NCBI RefSeq assembly: GCF_018691265.1
Contig: NW_024881313.1
Span: 41,925,897-41,989,896, forward strand
Reading direction: 5' to 3'
Length of the DNA: 64,000 nucleotides
DNA from: Tyto alba
Lineage: Eukaryota; Chordata; Aves; Strigiformes; Tytonidae
Below the pieces are notes generated by a model, which saw nothing but the letters and a program-made list of their open reading frames with translations, was not told the DNA's origin and did no database searches. A program made the translations under genes and the position numbers. The first letter of the stretch is position 1. The number at the start of each line of letters is the position of its first letter. Below are positions 51,801-58,280 of the stretch, in pieces.

Positions 51801-54195
51801 GTCTTTAAGTTTAAAAGAATTTCCCCTTGTCTTGTCACTACAGGCCCTGTTAAAAAGTCTCCTTCCACCTATCTTATAAGCCCCCTCTAAGTGTTGAAAG
51901 GCTGCAGTGAGGTCTCCCTGGAGCCTTTTCTTCTCCAGCCTGAACAACCCCAACTCTCTCATCTTTTCTTCATAGGAGAGGTGTTCCAGCCCTCTGACGA
52001 TTTTCATGGCCTCCTCTGGACCCGCTCCAACAGGTCCATAGCTGTGGATCCCAGAGCTAGAGATAGTACTCCAGGTGGGGTCTCACAAGAGCAGAGTGGA
52101 GGGGCACAGTCCCCTTCTTTGACTTGCTGGTCATGCTGTTTTGGATGCAGCCCAGGATAGGACTGGCTTTCTGGGCTGCAAGTGCACATCGCCAACTTCT
52201 ATCTAATTTTTTGTCCACCAGTACCCCCGGATTCTTCTCTGTAGGGCTGCTTTCAATGCATTCATCCTTCTGTCTGTATCGATACTGAGGATTGCTCCGA
52301 TCCAGGTGATGACATCAGTTGCTCTTCTGTTATCCACCGATGAGGTCACTGTATCATAGAAGAACACTAGATTAGTCATGCAGAATTTGCCTTTGGTGAA
52401 GCCATATTGCCTGTCTCTAATCACTTCCCTGCCTTTCATATGTTCCGACATGTCTTCCAGGAGGATCTGTTTCATAATCTTACCGGGCACAGAGGTGATG
52501 CTGACTGGTCAGTAGTTCCCAGGGTCCTCCTTTGTACCCTTTTTAAAAATGGGTGTGATGTTTCCTTTTTTCCCAGTCGCTGGGGACTTTGCCTGGCTGC
52601 CATGACTTTTCAAGTATGTTGGAGAGTGGCTTAGTGACTACATCAGCCAGTTCCCTCAGGATCCTGGCATGCATTTCATCAGGTCCCATGGACTCGCACA
52701 TGTTCAGGATCCTCAGATGGTCTCAAACCTGACCTTCTCCTACAGTGGGAGGGACTTCTTTCCCGCTTGAGGTTTAGGGGCTTGAGAGATGTGGGAAGAG
52801 AGATTACCATTGAAAACTGAGGCAAAAAAACTTTGTTGATTAACTTAGCCTTCTTTATATTGGTTGTCACCAGAAATCCTGTCTTATTTACTGAGGTGGG
52901 GTACATTTTCTTTAACCTTTCTTTTCTGGCCAATGTACCTGTAATAGTCCTTCTTGTTATTCTTTGCATCCGTTGCCAAATTCAGCACCAGCTGTGCCTT
53001 AGCTTTCTTGAGCCTATCCCTACATATCTGGGCAGCATCCCTATATTCTTCCCAAGATACATGTCCCTGGTTCCACTGCCTGTGCATTTCCTTCTTAGAT
53101 TTTAGTTTGACCAGGACATCCTTACTGAGCCATGCTGGTCTCCTGCCTTCCTTGTCCAGTTTCTTACACACAGGAATTTAGAGCTTTTGCACACTAAGAA
53201 AAACATCCTTAAATTGCTGCCAGCTCTGTGCAGCTCCTTTGTCGTCGCTAAGAGCAGTCTTCCAGGTGGTCCCACTCACTAGTTTCTTAAACAATTTACT
53301 GGTTTTTCAAATCTTGCTTTCTTGGCAGCTGCATTAGAGACTGAAAGATGGGCTCGGGACTTTGGCCATTTTGGAAATACTAGGGTTTTCTGTTCCTCAT
53401 ATTTCAAAAGAATTATTTTTCCTAAATGCTTTCCCCATCAGAACTTTCCTTGAAATCAAAGTAAGATATGCTTTGAGGTAAGGGCTGCTGTAGAGTCGTG
53501 CTTCAATCTATAAGTGAATACCTTAACAATTTCAAGCTGTTACCCCATGTATGGGTAATTACCGAGGTTCTTCAGACATATAGGCTAATAAAATATACAA
53601 TGCCAGGGAACTTTTCCTGGGCAGTGGAACTAAACTGTCCACGTTGTTAAATTGTTAGAGATCATGGCGCTTATCCTGGGCAACTACTGGTGTCTAGAAT
53701 TATACCTTGGTACTGTTGAGGAGCAGAGGTTAGGAGCTGTTCACGGTTGACAGTTTGTATGTGACCATCTTCTTTTGGTAGTAAGCACACATGCCATTCA
53801 TTGTCCATTTGCCTTGGTCTTAGAGAACAGTCCTGAAAGTTTCTAATGTAGTAATGTAGATAAATTTTGACTAAGTAAATGTGAATGTTTCTCTACGTGG
53901 TAGAAGAGCTATAGTGGAAAATGTTTTTATTTTTTTCACAGGTGATGACTGATGTAGTTGGAAACCCAGAGGAAGAACGCAGAGCTGAATTTTATCATGA
54001 GCCATGGTCTCAAGAGGCTGTAAGCAGGTATTTCTACTGCAAGGTATGAAGGAGTTATCCATGCTGCTGGCTTATAAATGAATCTTCATGCCACTGAACA
54101 ATTGAATCTGCTGAACTGTACAGTTTCTCTTTTTCTTTCAGATCCAGCAGCGCCGGCAGGAACTGGAACAGTCTCTGGGAGTGCGCAACACATAA
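2295..54195 (+). CDS. SMARCD3: SMARCD3 (BAF60c), SWI/SNF complex subunit; 5'-partial, eleven exons
   Basis: Joined exons 2295-2337, 20832-20954, 33084-33206, 35064-35159, 35671-35772, 37773-37934, 41973-42070, 48183-48318, 50514-50636, 53942-54043 and 54142-54195 give one open frame of 386 residues after a split codon, ending in TAA. All introns are GT..AG. The product is a BAF60 subunit of the nuclear SWI/SNF remodelling complex; the family links the complex to transcription factors, and BAF60c is known for roles in heart and muscle development. Residues about 159-250 (window numbering) form the SWIB/MDM2-like domain and 284-315 a likely coiled coil. Residues such as [38 protein letters not shown] and [12 protein letters not shown] match SMARCD3 rather than SMARCD1 (RLDIQ, IFISNTF) or SMARCD2 (IYISNTFSPSK), as I recall those proteins. 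The N-terminal roughly 97 residues and promoter are outside the window. No frameshift or premature stop is seen. Confidence 0.97.
2338..6309. other. Intron, mostly unassigned
   Basis: No coding exon was recognised. A GGGGCT simple tract lies near 2480-2505, and T-runs near 3604-3620 and 4608-4623 could be antisense tails of old retroposons, but no source element was identified. Confidence 0.5.
6310..7545 (+). mobile_element. Old CR1 LINE fragment (endonuclease end to reverse transcriptase)
   Basis: Degraded sense-strand CR1 ORF2. It starts in the end of the endonuclease (GGCAGCCTTGGATGT..), passes through the linker ([18 protein letters not shown]) and reaches the reverse transcriptase. Recognisable RT pieces include a [17 protein letters not shown] segment near 7290-7335 and [14 protein letters not shown] near 7390-7430. 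Many stops and frameshifts show it is an old, dead copy, clearly older than the inverted pair downstream. Both ends are truncated. Confidence 0.75.
7560..8560. mobile_element. GC-rich LTR-like block, probable avian endogenous retrovirus fragment
   Basis: About 1 kb that is much richer in C+G than its surroundings, with no usable coding frame. The order CTTAAATACGTTATCACAGAGGCGCA, GGAGCTGGGGGATTTTCGAG, CTTCTCACAG, CCCCTGCCGCCAAAAACCC near 8235-8380 resembles LTR-type repeats I know from bird genomes. A 67-bp unit (TTTCTCCAACATGAGTCCC at about 7785, TTTCTCCAACTGGAGTCCC at about 7852) is tandemly repeated. Borders and orientation are not resolved, and the family is not named with confidence. Confidence 0.4.
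8561..9869. other. Intron, unassigned, ending in a 26-T run
   Basis: Nothing coding was recognised. A (CT)n stretch leads into 26 T at 9820-9845, immediately before the first CR1 of the inverted pair. Confidence 0.5.
9870..11650 (+). mobile_element. CR1 LINE copy 1, internally deleted, with its 3' end
   Basis: Sense CR1. It starts in the endonuclease (GTGGTTGTCTGCTACAGAC), then the endonuclease end [19 protein letters not shown] at 10099-10155 and the linker ([15 protein letters not shown]) to about 10800. It then jumps near 10808-10830 straight to the C-terminal part of ORF2 ([15 protein letters not shown], frame-shifted). The catalytic core of the reverse transcriptase is missing. The 3' end (CAGGCTGCCAGAAGG.. 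to CCTAATTATTTTGTG) is present near 11480-11645. Positions 9921-11441 form one arm of a perfect inverted repeat. Confidence 0.85.
9921..11441 (+). repeat. Left arm of 1521-bp inverted repeat
   Basis: This segment is the reverse complement of 15894-17414: position x pairs with 27335-x. The pairing holds without a gap at every check point (10046, 10096, 10584, 11183, 11395), and the 14-T run at 11410-11423 matches 14 A at 15912-15925. I saw no mismatch within the arms. Matching stops at 9920/17415 and 11442/15893. Confidence 0.93.
11651..15893. other. Spacer between inverted arms, intron sequence
   Basis: No exon or gene was recognised. It includes 24 T at 12491-12514 and an AT-rich simple-repeat block (listed separately). 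Otherwise it is ordinary A+T-rich intron. Confidence 0.5.
14622..14830. repeat. AT-rich TTATTTATTTATAAATATA repeat
   Basis: Almost pure A/T DNA built from TTATTTATTTATAAATATA units, seen twice near 14654 and 14713, with further degenerate copies. It is easily unpaired DNA and a likely site of replication slippage. Confidence 0.85.
15894..17414 (-). repeat. Right arm of 1521-bp inverted repeat (CR1 copy 2)
   Basis: Minus-strand copy of the same internally deleted CR1 as 9921-11441, with no difference seen. Unlike copy 1 it lacks the CR1 3' end: homology ends 17 nt past the T14 tract and A+T-rich unique DNA follows. Beyond 17414, toward the element's 5' side, the sequence differs from copy 1, though the first bases (CTCCTACAAACCACG in element sense) could be another CR1 version. 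Confidence 0.93.
17415..17850 (-). mobile_element. Possible CR1 5' continuation of copy 2
   Basis: In element sense, GGGGCATCTCCTACAAACCACG just before the shared arm resembles the CR1 endonuclease stretch before CCTGATCAGG. Further out the resemblance fades and I could not assign the rest. It differs from the DNA next to copy 1. Confidence 0.3.
17851..19559. other. Intron, unassigned
   Basis: No exon, RNA gene or clear repeat was recognised in this A+T-rich stretch. Confidence 0.5.
19585..19825 (+). mobile_element. Degraded LINE 3'-end fragment (CR1/L3-like)
   Basis: The translation contains [20 protein letters not shown], the pattern of the C terminus of CR1-group ORF2 proteins (RRYFFT..VKLWNSLP). 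Only the last part of the ORF is left, with no clear borders. Confidence 0.55.
19826..20831. other. Intron, unassigned
   Basis: About 1 kb before the IRELVPESQ exon. I recognise nothing but the acceptor of that exon. Confidence 0.5.
20832..20954 (+). CDS. SMARCD3: SMARCD3 exon (IRELVPESQ helical block)
   Basis: This exon has 41 codons (window residues 15-55), both borders phase 0, acceptor TTCTCAG and donor GTATGT. It begins [15 protein letters not shown] and ends ALKRPMK. The region is helical and charged and nearly invariant in the family; RKRVDIQ and KRPMK point to SMARCD3. Read-through of the donor would add eight residues and then a stop. Confidence 0.96.
20955..21545. other. Intron, unassigned
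   Basis: A+T-rich intron with no recognised element. Confidence 0.5.
21546..21775 (-). mobile_element. CR1 3'-end fragment
   Basis: The minus strand reads [20 protein letters not shown] and PPSLEISK, the conserved C terminus of CR1 ORF2 (FFTLRVVKHWNRLP.., SLEIFK). About 230 bp, old and diverged. Confidence 0.75.
21776..26179. other. Intron, unassigned
   Basis: No coding exon or identifiable element was recognised. Confidence 0.45.
26180..26350 (-). mobile_element. Short CR1 3' end
   Basis: TTGAGGTTGGAAGAGACCTC, then TGGAGGTCATC and CAAGCAGGGCCACC, is the antisense of the CR1 3' UTR and last codons. The 5' truncation to about 170 bp is typical of CR1. Confidence 0.8.
26351..33083. other. 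Intron, unassigned
   Basis: 6.7 kb with no recognised exon or element. A TTTG-rich simple tract lies at about 26570-26620 and an A-run at 28158-28170. The longer open stretches (for example 28926-29366) look like chance frames. Confidence 0.45.
33084..33206 (+). CDS. SMARCD3: SMARCD3 exon ([15 protein letters not shown] block)
   Basis: This exon has 41 codons (residues 56-96) and phase-0 borders, with acceptor CATAACAG and donor GTATGA. It starts [17 protein letters not shown] and ends VEGKLLDD. The middle SDADDSDGS is acidic and is the most variable stretch of the exon among paralogues. Read-through of the donor hits a stop after one codon (GTA TGA). Confidence 0.95.
33207..34345. other. 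Intron, unassigned
   Basis: No exon or repeat was recognised here. Confidence 0.5.
34346..34805 (-). mobile_element. CR1 3' end, about 460 bp
   Basis: Starts with the antisense CR1 tail (GATAGAATGGTTTGGATTGG). It continues through conserved antisense C-terminal coding ([20 protein letters not shown] on the minus strand, then [19 protein letters not shown]) to GGCTTCCTCTGGACCC. Well preserved, so moderately young. Confidence 0.88.
34806..35063. other. Short intron remainder before exon at 35064
   Basis: About 260 bp of unassigned intron between the CR1 and the acceptor TGTACAG. Confidence 0.5.
35064..35159 (+). CDS. SMARCD3: SMARCD3 exon ([16 protein letters not shown] block)
   Basis: This exon has 32 codons (residues 97-128), from [12 protein letters not shown] to GPDNHLVE, with acceptor TGTACAG and donor GTAAGA. 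The first residue is Leu where I recall Pro in mammalian SMARCD3. A second AG five bases inside the exon would break the frame, so the first AG is taken as the splice site. Confidence 0.95.
35160..35670. other. 511-bp intron with long T-rich tract
   Basis: Contains a T/G-rich run at 35511-35545, about 125 bp upstream of the acceptor. Otherwise unassigned. Confidence 0.6.
35671..35772 (+). CDS. SMARCD3: SMARCD3 exon ([20 protein letters not shown])
   Basis: This exon has 34 codons (residues 129-162), ending [10 protein letters not shown] just before the SWIB domain core. The acceptor is TTTGGCAG; the donor GTCGGT is the weakest by eye in the gene because the usual A or G at +3 is a C. The preceding intron is only 511 bp. 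Confidence 0.95.
35773..37772. other. 2.0-kb intron, unassigned
   Basis: No exon or clear repeat was recognised. A pyrimidine-rich stretch (CTCCTTCTCC..) leads to the acceptor at 37772. Confidence 0.5.
37773..37934 (+). CDS. SMARCD3: SMARCD3 exon (first part of SWIB domain)
   Basis: This is the largest coding exon in the window, with 54 codons (residues 163-216), acceptor GTTAACAG and donor GTAACT. It starts [15 protein letters not shown] and carries [17 protein letters not shown], the core of the SWIB fold, then the charged [10 protein letters not shown] stretch. The DSHDKEYIN wording fits SMARCD3 rather than the DPHEREFV of SMARCD1. Confidence 0.96.
37935..41972. other. 4.0-kb intron, unassigned
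   Basis: A+T-rich; no exon, RNA gene or recognisable mobile element was seen. Confidence 0.5.
41973..42070 (+). CDS. SMARCD3: SMARCD3 exon (second part of SWIB domain)
   Basis: This exon has 32 codons plus two bases (residues 217-248 and the start of Ser249), beginning [16 protein letters not shown] and ending in the split Ser codon. The donor GTAAGC follows AG and the downstream intron is phase 2. The [14 protein letters not shown] stretch completes the SWIB fold. Confidence 0.95.
42071..43489. other. Intron, unassigned
   Basis: Nothing was recognised except a short G-run near 42744-42757. Confidence 0.5.
43490..43702 (-). mobile_element. Old CR1-like fragment, left half, split by the solo LTR
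   Basis: CATCACAGAATAATGTACAG and GGAAGGGATCGCTGGTGG resemble an old antisense CR1 3' end. The sequence resumes after the LTR at 44312 (CTGCTTCAAGGAATTTTTC), so the LTR inserted into it. Confidence 0.45.
43698..43702. repeat. Target-site duplication CTGCT, left copy
   Basis: Identical to 44312-44316 on the other side of the solo LTR. Confidence 0.85.
43703..44311 (-). mobile_element. Solo LTR of an avian ERVL-type endogenous retrovirus, with 5-bp target duplication
   Basis: 609 bp running TGTCGTGG..CCGGCACA on the + strand, flanked on both sides by CTGCT (43698-43702 and 44312-44316). The order of blocks matches a well-known bird LTR: CTCGTGGGTTGAGATAAAGACAGTTTAATA, CCATATGGTACGGAATATTCC, GGTCAGCTG and AAAAGGCCTTGACTCTGTGTAA. 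The minus strand is the sense strand by comparison with that family, and reads TATTAAACTGTC, a likely poly(A) signal. No internal retroviral sequence remains, so it is a recombined solo LTR. Five-base duplications fit ERVL. Confidence 0.88.
44312..44993. other. Right target duplication and intron
   Basis: Begins with the right CTGCT copy and the rest of the interrupted old repeat, then unassigned intron. It ends in 12 A at 44981-44992 at the border of CR1 copy 3. Confidence 0.55.
44994..45675 (-). mobile_element. CR1 copy 3, related to the inverted pair
   Basis: 44994-45566 aligns without gaps to 15926-16498 (offset 29068), with only two differences noticed (45049 C to T and 45560 G to C). 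A 12-bp deletion follows. The copy then crosses the same reverse-transcriptase deletion junction as copies 1 and 2 and continues, with a 36-bp offset duplication of TGACTCTGAYGTTGGCTTGGG and another internal deletion, to CCACTTGCAGAAGGC. Its 3' side stops inside the T-tract and has no CR1 tail. Confidence 0.88.
45676..46260 (-). mobile_element. Second CR1, inserted into copy 3
   Basis: Begins with an antisense CR1 3' end (CATCACAGAATCTCGGAGTGG) directly abutting the linker of copy 3. On the minus strand it reads [15 protein letters not shown] and [14 protein letters not shown]. The frame stays open for about 200 codons across the junction, but it encodes only CR1 C-terminal and linker pieces. 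Confidence 0.85.
46261..46894. other. Intron, unassigned
   Basis: A+T-rich stretch between two CR1 fragments, with nothing recognised. Confidence 0.5.
46895..47430 (+). mobile_element. CR1 3' end, sense orientation
   Basis: Reads [20 protein letters not shown], then [20 protein letters not shown] on the + strand, then (frameshifted) antigen-like CR1 blocks ..[19 protein letters not shown].. and CCCTGGAGATATTTAAAAG, ending TTTTACAACCTAAATG. It belongs to a different CR1 subfamily from the inverted pair. Confidence 0.9.
47431..48182. other. Intron, unassigned
   Basis: No exon or repeat was recognised before the acceptor at 48182. Confidence 0.5.
48183..48318 (+). CDS. SMARCD3: SMARCD3 exon ([18 protein letters not shown] block)
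   Basis: The first T completes Ser249; 45 codons follow (residues 250-294), starting [15 protein letters not shown] and ending EITALDNK. The acceptor is CTCCATAG and the donor GTACTC. The tail [10 protein letters not shown] opens the coiled coil that continues in the next exon. Confidence 0.95.
48319..50513. other. 2.2-kb intron, unassigned
   Basis: No exon or clear repeat; a G8/T9 tract lies at about 49585-49600. Confidence 0.5.
50514..50636 (+). CDS. SMARCD3: SMARCD3 exon (coiled coil, [11 protein letters not shown])
   Basis: This exon has 41 codons (residues 295-335), acceptor TTCTGTCAG and donor GTGAGC. It starts [19 protein letters not shown], with heptad-like hydrophobic spacing, and ends [10 protein letters not shown]. 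Confidence 0.95.
50637..51566. other. Intron, unassigned
   Basis: A+T-rich; nothing recognised before the CR1. Confidence 0.5.
51567..53330 (-). mobile_element. CR1 LINE, 1.75 kb, antisense, with internal RT deletion
   Basis: Starts at the antisense tail (ATAGAATGATACAATGG). The minus strand then gives, from the element's 5' side: linker ([40 protein letters not shown]), RT start ([27 protein letters not shown]), a jump near 52305-52310 to the C-terminal side ([20 protein letters not shown]), and the end ([36 protein letters not shown]). The RT active-site region is missing. The break differs from that in copies 1-3, so this deletion is independent. Confidence 0.88.
53331..53941. other. Intron remainder
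   Basis: Unassigned intron between the CR1 and the acceptor TTTCACAG. Confidence 0.5.
53942..54043 (+). CDS. SMARCD3: SMARCD3 exon ([19 protein letters not shown])
   Basis: This exon has 34 codons (residues 336-369), acceptor TTTCACAG and donor GTATGA, and reads [17 protein letters not shown] through [13 protein letters not shown]. The downstream intron is only 98 bp. If it were retained, translation would stop after one extra codon (GTA TGA). Confidence 0.95.
54142..54195 (+). CDS. SMARCD3: SMARCD3 terminal coding exon and stop
   Basis: The acceptor TTTCTTTCAG is followed by 17 codons, [17 protein letters not shown], and TAA at 54193-54195. The QQRRQELEQ helix and the RNT end are the usual C terminus of BAF60 proteins. 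Confidence 0.96.
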   Translation: MQQRRQELEQSLGVRNT

Positions 54196-54600
54196 GTACC
54201 GCTCACAAGATCCCATTGGCATCATGACCACCAAACCAGTGGACTTTTCAGTGTTACTTAGCTCACTGTTACACATGGACCTGCTTCCTGCCTGGATGAG
54301 AATGTACCATCAACACACCAGTCAGAACACCAGCTTTAGAGTGACCCTTGAAAATCTTGCCCATGGGGGTTGTCTCAAACCATTCCAGGCCAGAGACAGC
54401 GCCATACAAGTGTCAGTGTTAAAGAAGATTAAAGGTTCATTCATCAACGCGCATCATTAAGTTTTAGTGGAAAGTTCAGACACTACACAGCAATCCTAAT
54501 GGGCTATGCATAGAATCATGGGTGGCATTGATGGGGGAGGTTGCGATAGGTGTTACAAGAGACTACAGATTTAGAGAAATAAACGCAGTTCTCATCCTAT
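54196..54600 (+). other. SMARCD3: SMARCD3 proximal 3' UTR
   Basis: Non-coding sequence directly after the stop codon. It runs to a canonical AATAAA at 54578-54583, which would give a 3' UTR of about 400 nt. The sequence just downstream is only weakly U/GU-rich, so cleavage here is plausible but not certain. Confidence 0.55.
54578..54583 (+). terminator. Candidate proximal poly(A) signal AATAAA
   Basis: This is the first canonical hexamer after the SMARCD3 stop codon, 383 nt downstream. The downstream element is weak by eye. Confidence 0.4.
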
Positions 54601-56619
54601 GTTACCTAAGAGTCTCAAATAGTAACTTCTCTGGAATTAGACGAGATAGTGCTTATTATAGCTGTGGAATGCTTTATATTCCTGATTAGAGTTTTTATTC
54701 CAGCTGGAGCAGTGCAAGAAACCGTCTCACCGTGCGAAAGAACAAACTAGGAGGATTTTCATTCCTGGAATGAGGAGCCCCTCTAGAAGAAAGAAGTATA
54801 GCCAGGACACCTCTTCTGCAAACTCTAATACTTCCTCTTTCTCTTGCCCCTGCAGTGAAAGGTAGACTGAATTACATATCACTAAATGGGTGTGATCAAT
54901 GTGCTGTGCCGAGAGGAAGAGAAATATCCCTTGGATAAAAGCTTCTTAGGCATCCTTAATATCAGTGGTGTTAGCAAAGCTGAGGTTGAAGCAAGAAATG
55001 AGGCATTCTGAGAAAACGAAAATAACTTAATGGTGCTTTGCTGATACTTGCCTTGAACACAGCAGATATTAACGATAAGCATATATGTAAAATAAGAGAT
55101 TTCTTAAATGTTTCTCTGTGTGCCTCTAGGGATCACCACTGAAAAGAACTTGCCTAGTTGTTAAGTTGATGCAGAATCCAAGAAGATTAACTTCATATAA
55201 TGTGGCAGTTTACTTCAAGGTGTTACCAGGGTCCTTGGATTGGTCTCACATTTTGATGATAGGTGAACTGCCTCTTTCTAGGAATTATTTAGTTCCCCCA
55301 TACATGATACATACTGGTTATATAAGATGCTGTTGAGCTAAAAAGCACTGTCAGCCTTAAATAGCACAGAGAACATATCCCTAGGAAACCATTCTTTGCA
55401 AATGTATGACAAATTCAGACTATGAGAATTTATACCATATTTACTCGGAAGCAGGGATATCTTCATTACATTCTTTCCCCCCCACTCATTTTTTATAGTG
55501 CATAGATCAGTTTGTAATTAATGGCCCAACGTGATTTCTAGTCCAAAAAGCAGCTGCCAAAGTATAACTCTTTGTCTGGATGACGTGGCACTCAAAATCC
55601 TTTTCTAGGTTACTCCTTTTCATCTCCCTTCACTTTCTTGTTAAGAGAATCAAATTCACGTGTGGTACAGAAGGGAGGCAGCTCTTGTGAATAATGCATT
55701 TTGCTGTAGTATTGTCCTTTTCTGTTCAGCTATCTTTGCCAATTTCTTTCTTAGTTGATTTTAAAAGTTTCTTCTGTCCGGTCACAGAAGAGATAGTCTT
55801 CTCTTTAACCCCTTTATTTAACACCTCTGCTTTCACGTTAATAGTGTCATCAAAGATGTCTTGGAAAATTTACATTTGATTTCGGTCATACGATGGCAGT
55901 ACTGTCATGCAAAACCATCGGTGTAAGAAAAAGCATAGCTGTAACTCTTCATCTCTGGCCTTTTATGGGGTATGGCTTTGTTTGAAACTTTTTTGGTGTT
56001 AAAACCCTTTTTACAGTAAAACATGAAATCCTGCAGTCTTAAACTGAGTACAGTGAGGGACTGTGAGGCTGCCAGACAGTGAATGCCTTGAAATCGTATT
56101 TAATTTAGAACTCCGTTCATGGGACTACAAGCAAGCATTATGAGGGAAAACAGTGGGGGTCATCTGCTACTGTGCTTCCATATTTACTATGCTGCTGTGT
56201 CAGTTGTGTGCATGCTGTCCAGTGTATAAAACTCTTTTCTGTATGTGGTAAACAGAGCAGCTACATTGAGGGGATGCATTCAGTCTCCAGGAATAAGAAA
56301 TGCAAAGAAAGATATGCAAGGATGTGAGAAGGGCATGGGATTGTGTTAGATGCCTGCAGGATATCTGCCAGGGAATTCTGTTTCTGAGAACTTTCCCATT
56401 GAAGTGGCAGTTATTTGTACAGAGAAATTTCAGTCGTGTGCCACAGCTGGCAACATAATGAAATCTGGCCTGCTTTTAGAATCTCACTGTAGAATTTATT
56501 GGATGGATCTGTTTCCAAGTCTCTTTCAGAGCGAATTAACAAAACTGATGTTGCTGCCCAGTGTTCACAGCAGCATCACTGGAAGGTGAAGCTATGTTAA
56601 GCACCAGTGCTATACTGAC

Positions 56620-56666
56620 GTATGTATGTGTGTGTGTGTGTGCGCGCGCGCATGTGCACATGCATG
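56620..56666. repeat. (TG)n(CG)n alternating purine-pyrimidine tract
   Basis: 47 bp of near-perfect alternation: GTATGTATG, (TG)n, then CGCGCGCGC, then ATGTGCACATGCATG. Such tracts can adopt Z-DNA. Confidence 0.9.
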
Positions 56667-58274
56667 AGTCAGCCACTGTAGATGGCACCGAAGATGGCAA
56701 TCCAGAATCTAAATTCTTACATCCCACTGTACATAAAAATAGTCACCAACAGTGAGTCTTAGGAATAGCTGTCAGGTTTCTTTCCTTTGGTTAAACCGAG
56801 GTTTGAGATTTTGATGCTTTTTTCCTGTGTTCAGGAGCAGTTCAGGCCTTTTACTGGAGAGACGCAGAGAGAAATTTTGTTCCCTGGTCCAGGAGTGCAG
56901 CCAGGAGCTTGCTTGTTTGCAAAAAAGAGAAATAATATTTGAAGAGAAACAGTAGAGCAATAATGGGAGGAGCTGGACCAAATGCTGCTTGGCCCTACAA
57001 AAATGAAAGGCAGCGGTACTGAACAAGTATGTAATTGTGGCAGATTGTGAATGATAAATTCATTTTAAGTTCAGGATGATTGTCTTTTTGTGTGTATAAA
57101 AGACGACAAGATGATGTTTTGGGGTCCTCAGTTGCTGTCACAGTACAATACACATCTGTGCATACTGCAAAAAAAACATTCTGTGCATGGAAGTAGTTAA
57201 TGTGTAGATGATAATATAGATTGTTAGGAAATACAGCATCAAACTATGAAAAGGTTAAAACAGCATTCTGGAGTACCGATAGGTAGGAAATAATCTTGGA
57301 GCTGAAGCATTGACATGGCAGGTTTGAAACACTCTTTTTAGTCCTTCATGCTGTTGGCCATGAGTTAGGATTCAGACCAAGTGTTTCTCAGAAATTAAAG
57401 GGAAAGCAAATGTTGATTATGGAATAGAGAGAAGAATACAGCCAGTGGAAAAAGAAATAAAAAGATGGAGCAGAGTGCCACTGAAGTGCCAGTAAGATGT
57501 ATCACAGGATAATGTGCAGAGTACTGTTGGAAATAGCACAGTCCATGAGTCAGTGTATTATGTGTGCATGTGTGTGTGTATACATGTAGAGAACATGTGG
57601 GAGAGAGCCAGTTTCAACTTGTGCGTAGCATGGGAAATGGGCGCGCAGGACAGAACCAAATGTTCTGCAAATAACTTGAGACACATCGCCAAAACATTTT
57701 TGTTTTTGTTATCAACAAGGATTCAGATGTTTGACTTAGCAGGGTTGGTAGTTTCAACGCAGACATTGTTTCAGCTGGCAGGTTTTTTTTACACCACATT
57801 GTTTAGAATTTATCCTGTGGGAGCTGAGTGAAAGTGTTAGTGCATATATCAATATTGGTGCGTATCCTAGGGCTCCTAATTTTGCTAAAATGCTAGTCAG
57901 GTATTGGGTTGATTTTTTTTTTTTTTTTGTCCTTTTTTTATGTTGAGAACCCTTTCACGGCAGTGCAAAGAGATGAGAGGGAGAGAAAGCTCTTTTTTCC
58001 TGAAGATAGAGGTCTCCTTTCTGTAACTGCTCTGTTGTTTAATAGGATGTATCTGTTCTGCCAGATCCTGTGTGATAAACACCTTTTCCAATCTCATTGA
58101 AGAAAGGAACTCCATTAAAAAAACACAACTTCGGGCTTGTGAGAGTGAGCAACTATATGCATAAAGCGGGGAGGGGGGGGAGAGAAAGAGAGAGAGAGAA
58201 GGGGGCTCCTTCTACTCTGTAGCCACCATATCTTCATTGTATGATGCCCAGTGATTCGTAGAAAAGCTTTTAAC

Positions 58275-58280
58275 AATAAA
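58275..58280 (+). terminator. Candidate distal poly(A) signal AATAAA
   Basis: This AATAAA is followed within 10-30 nt by a U-rich tract (ACTTTGTTTCTTTGTATCTC), a better downstream element than at the proximal site. Use of it would give a 3' UTR of about 4.1 kb. A further AATAAA at 58764 is also possible. Confidence 0.3.
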
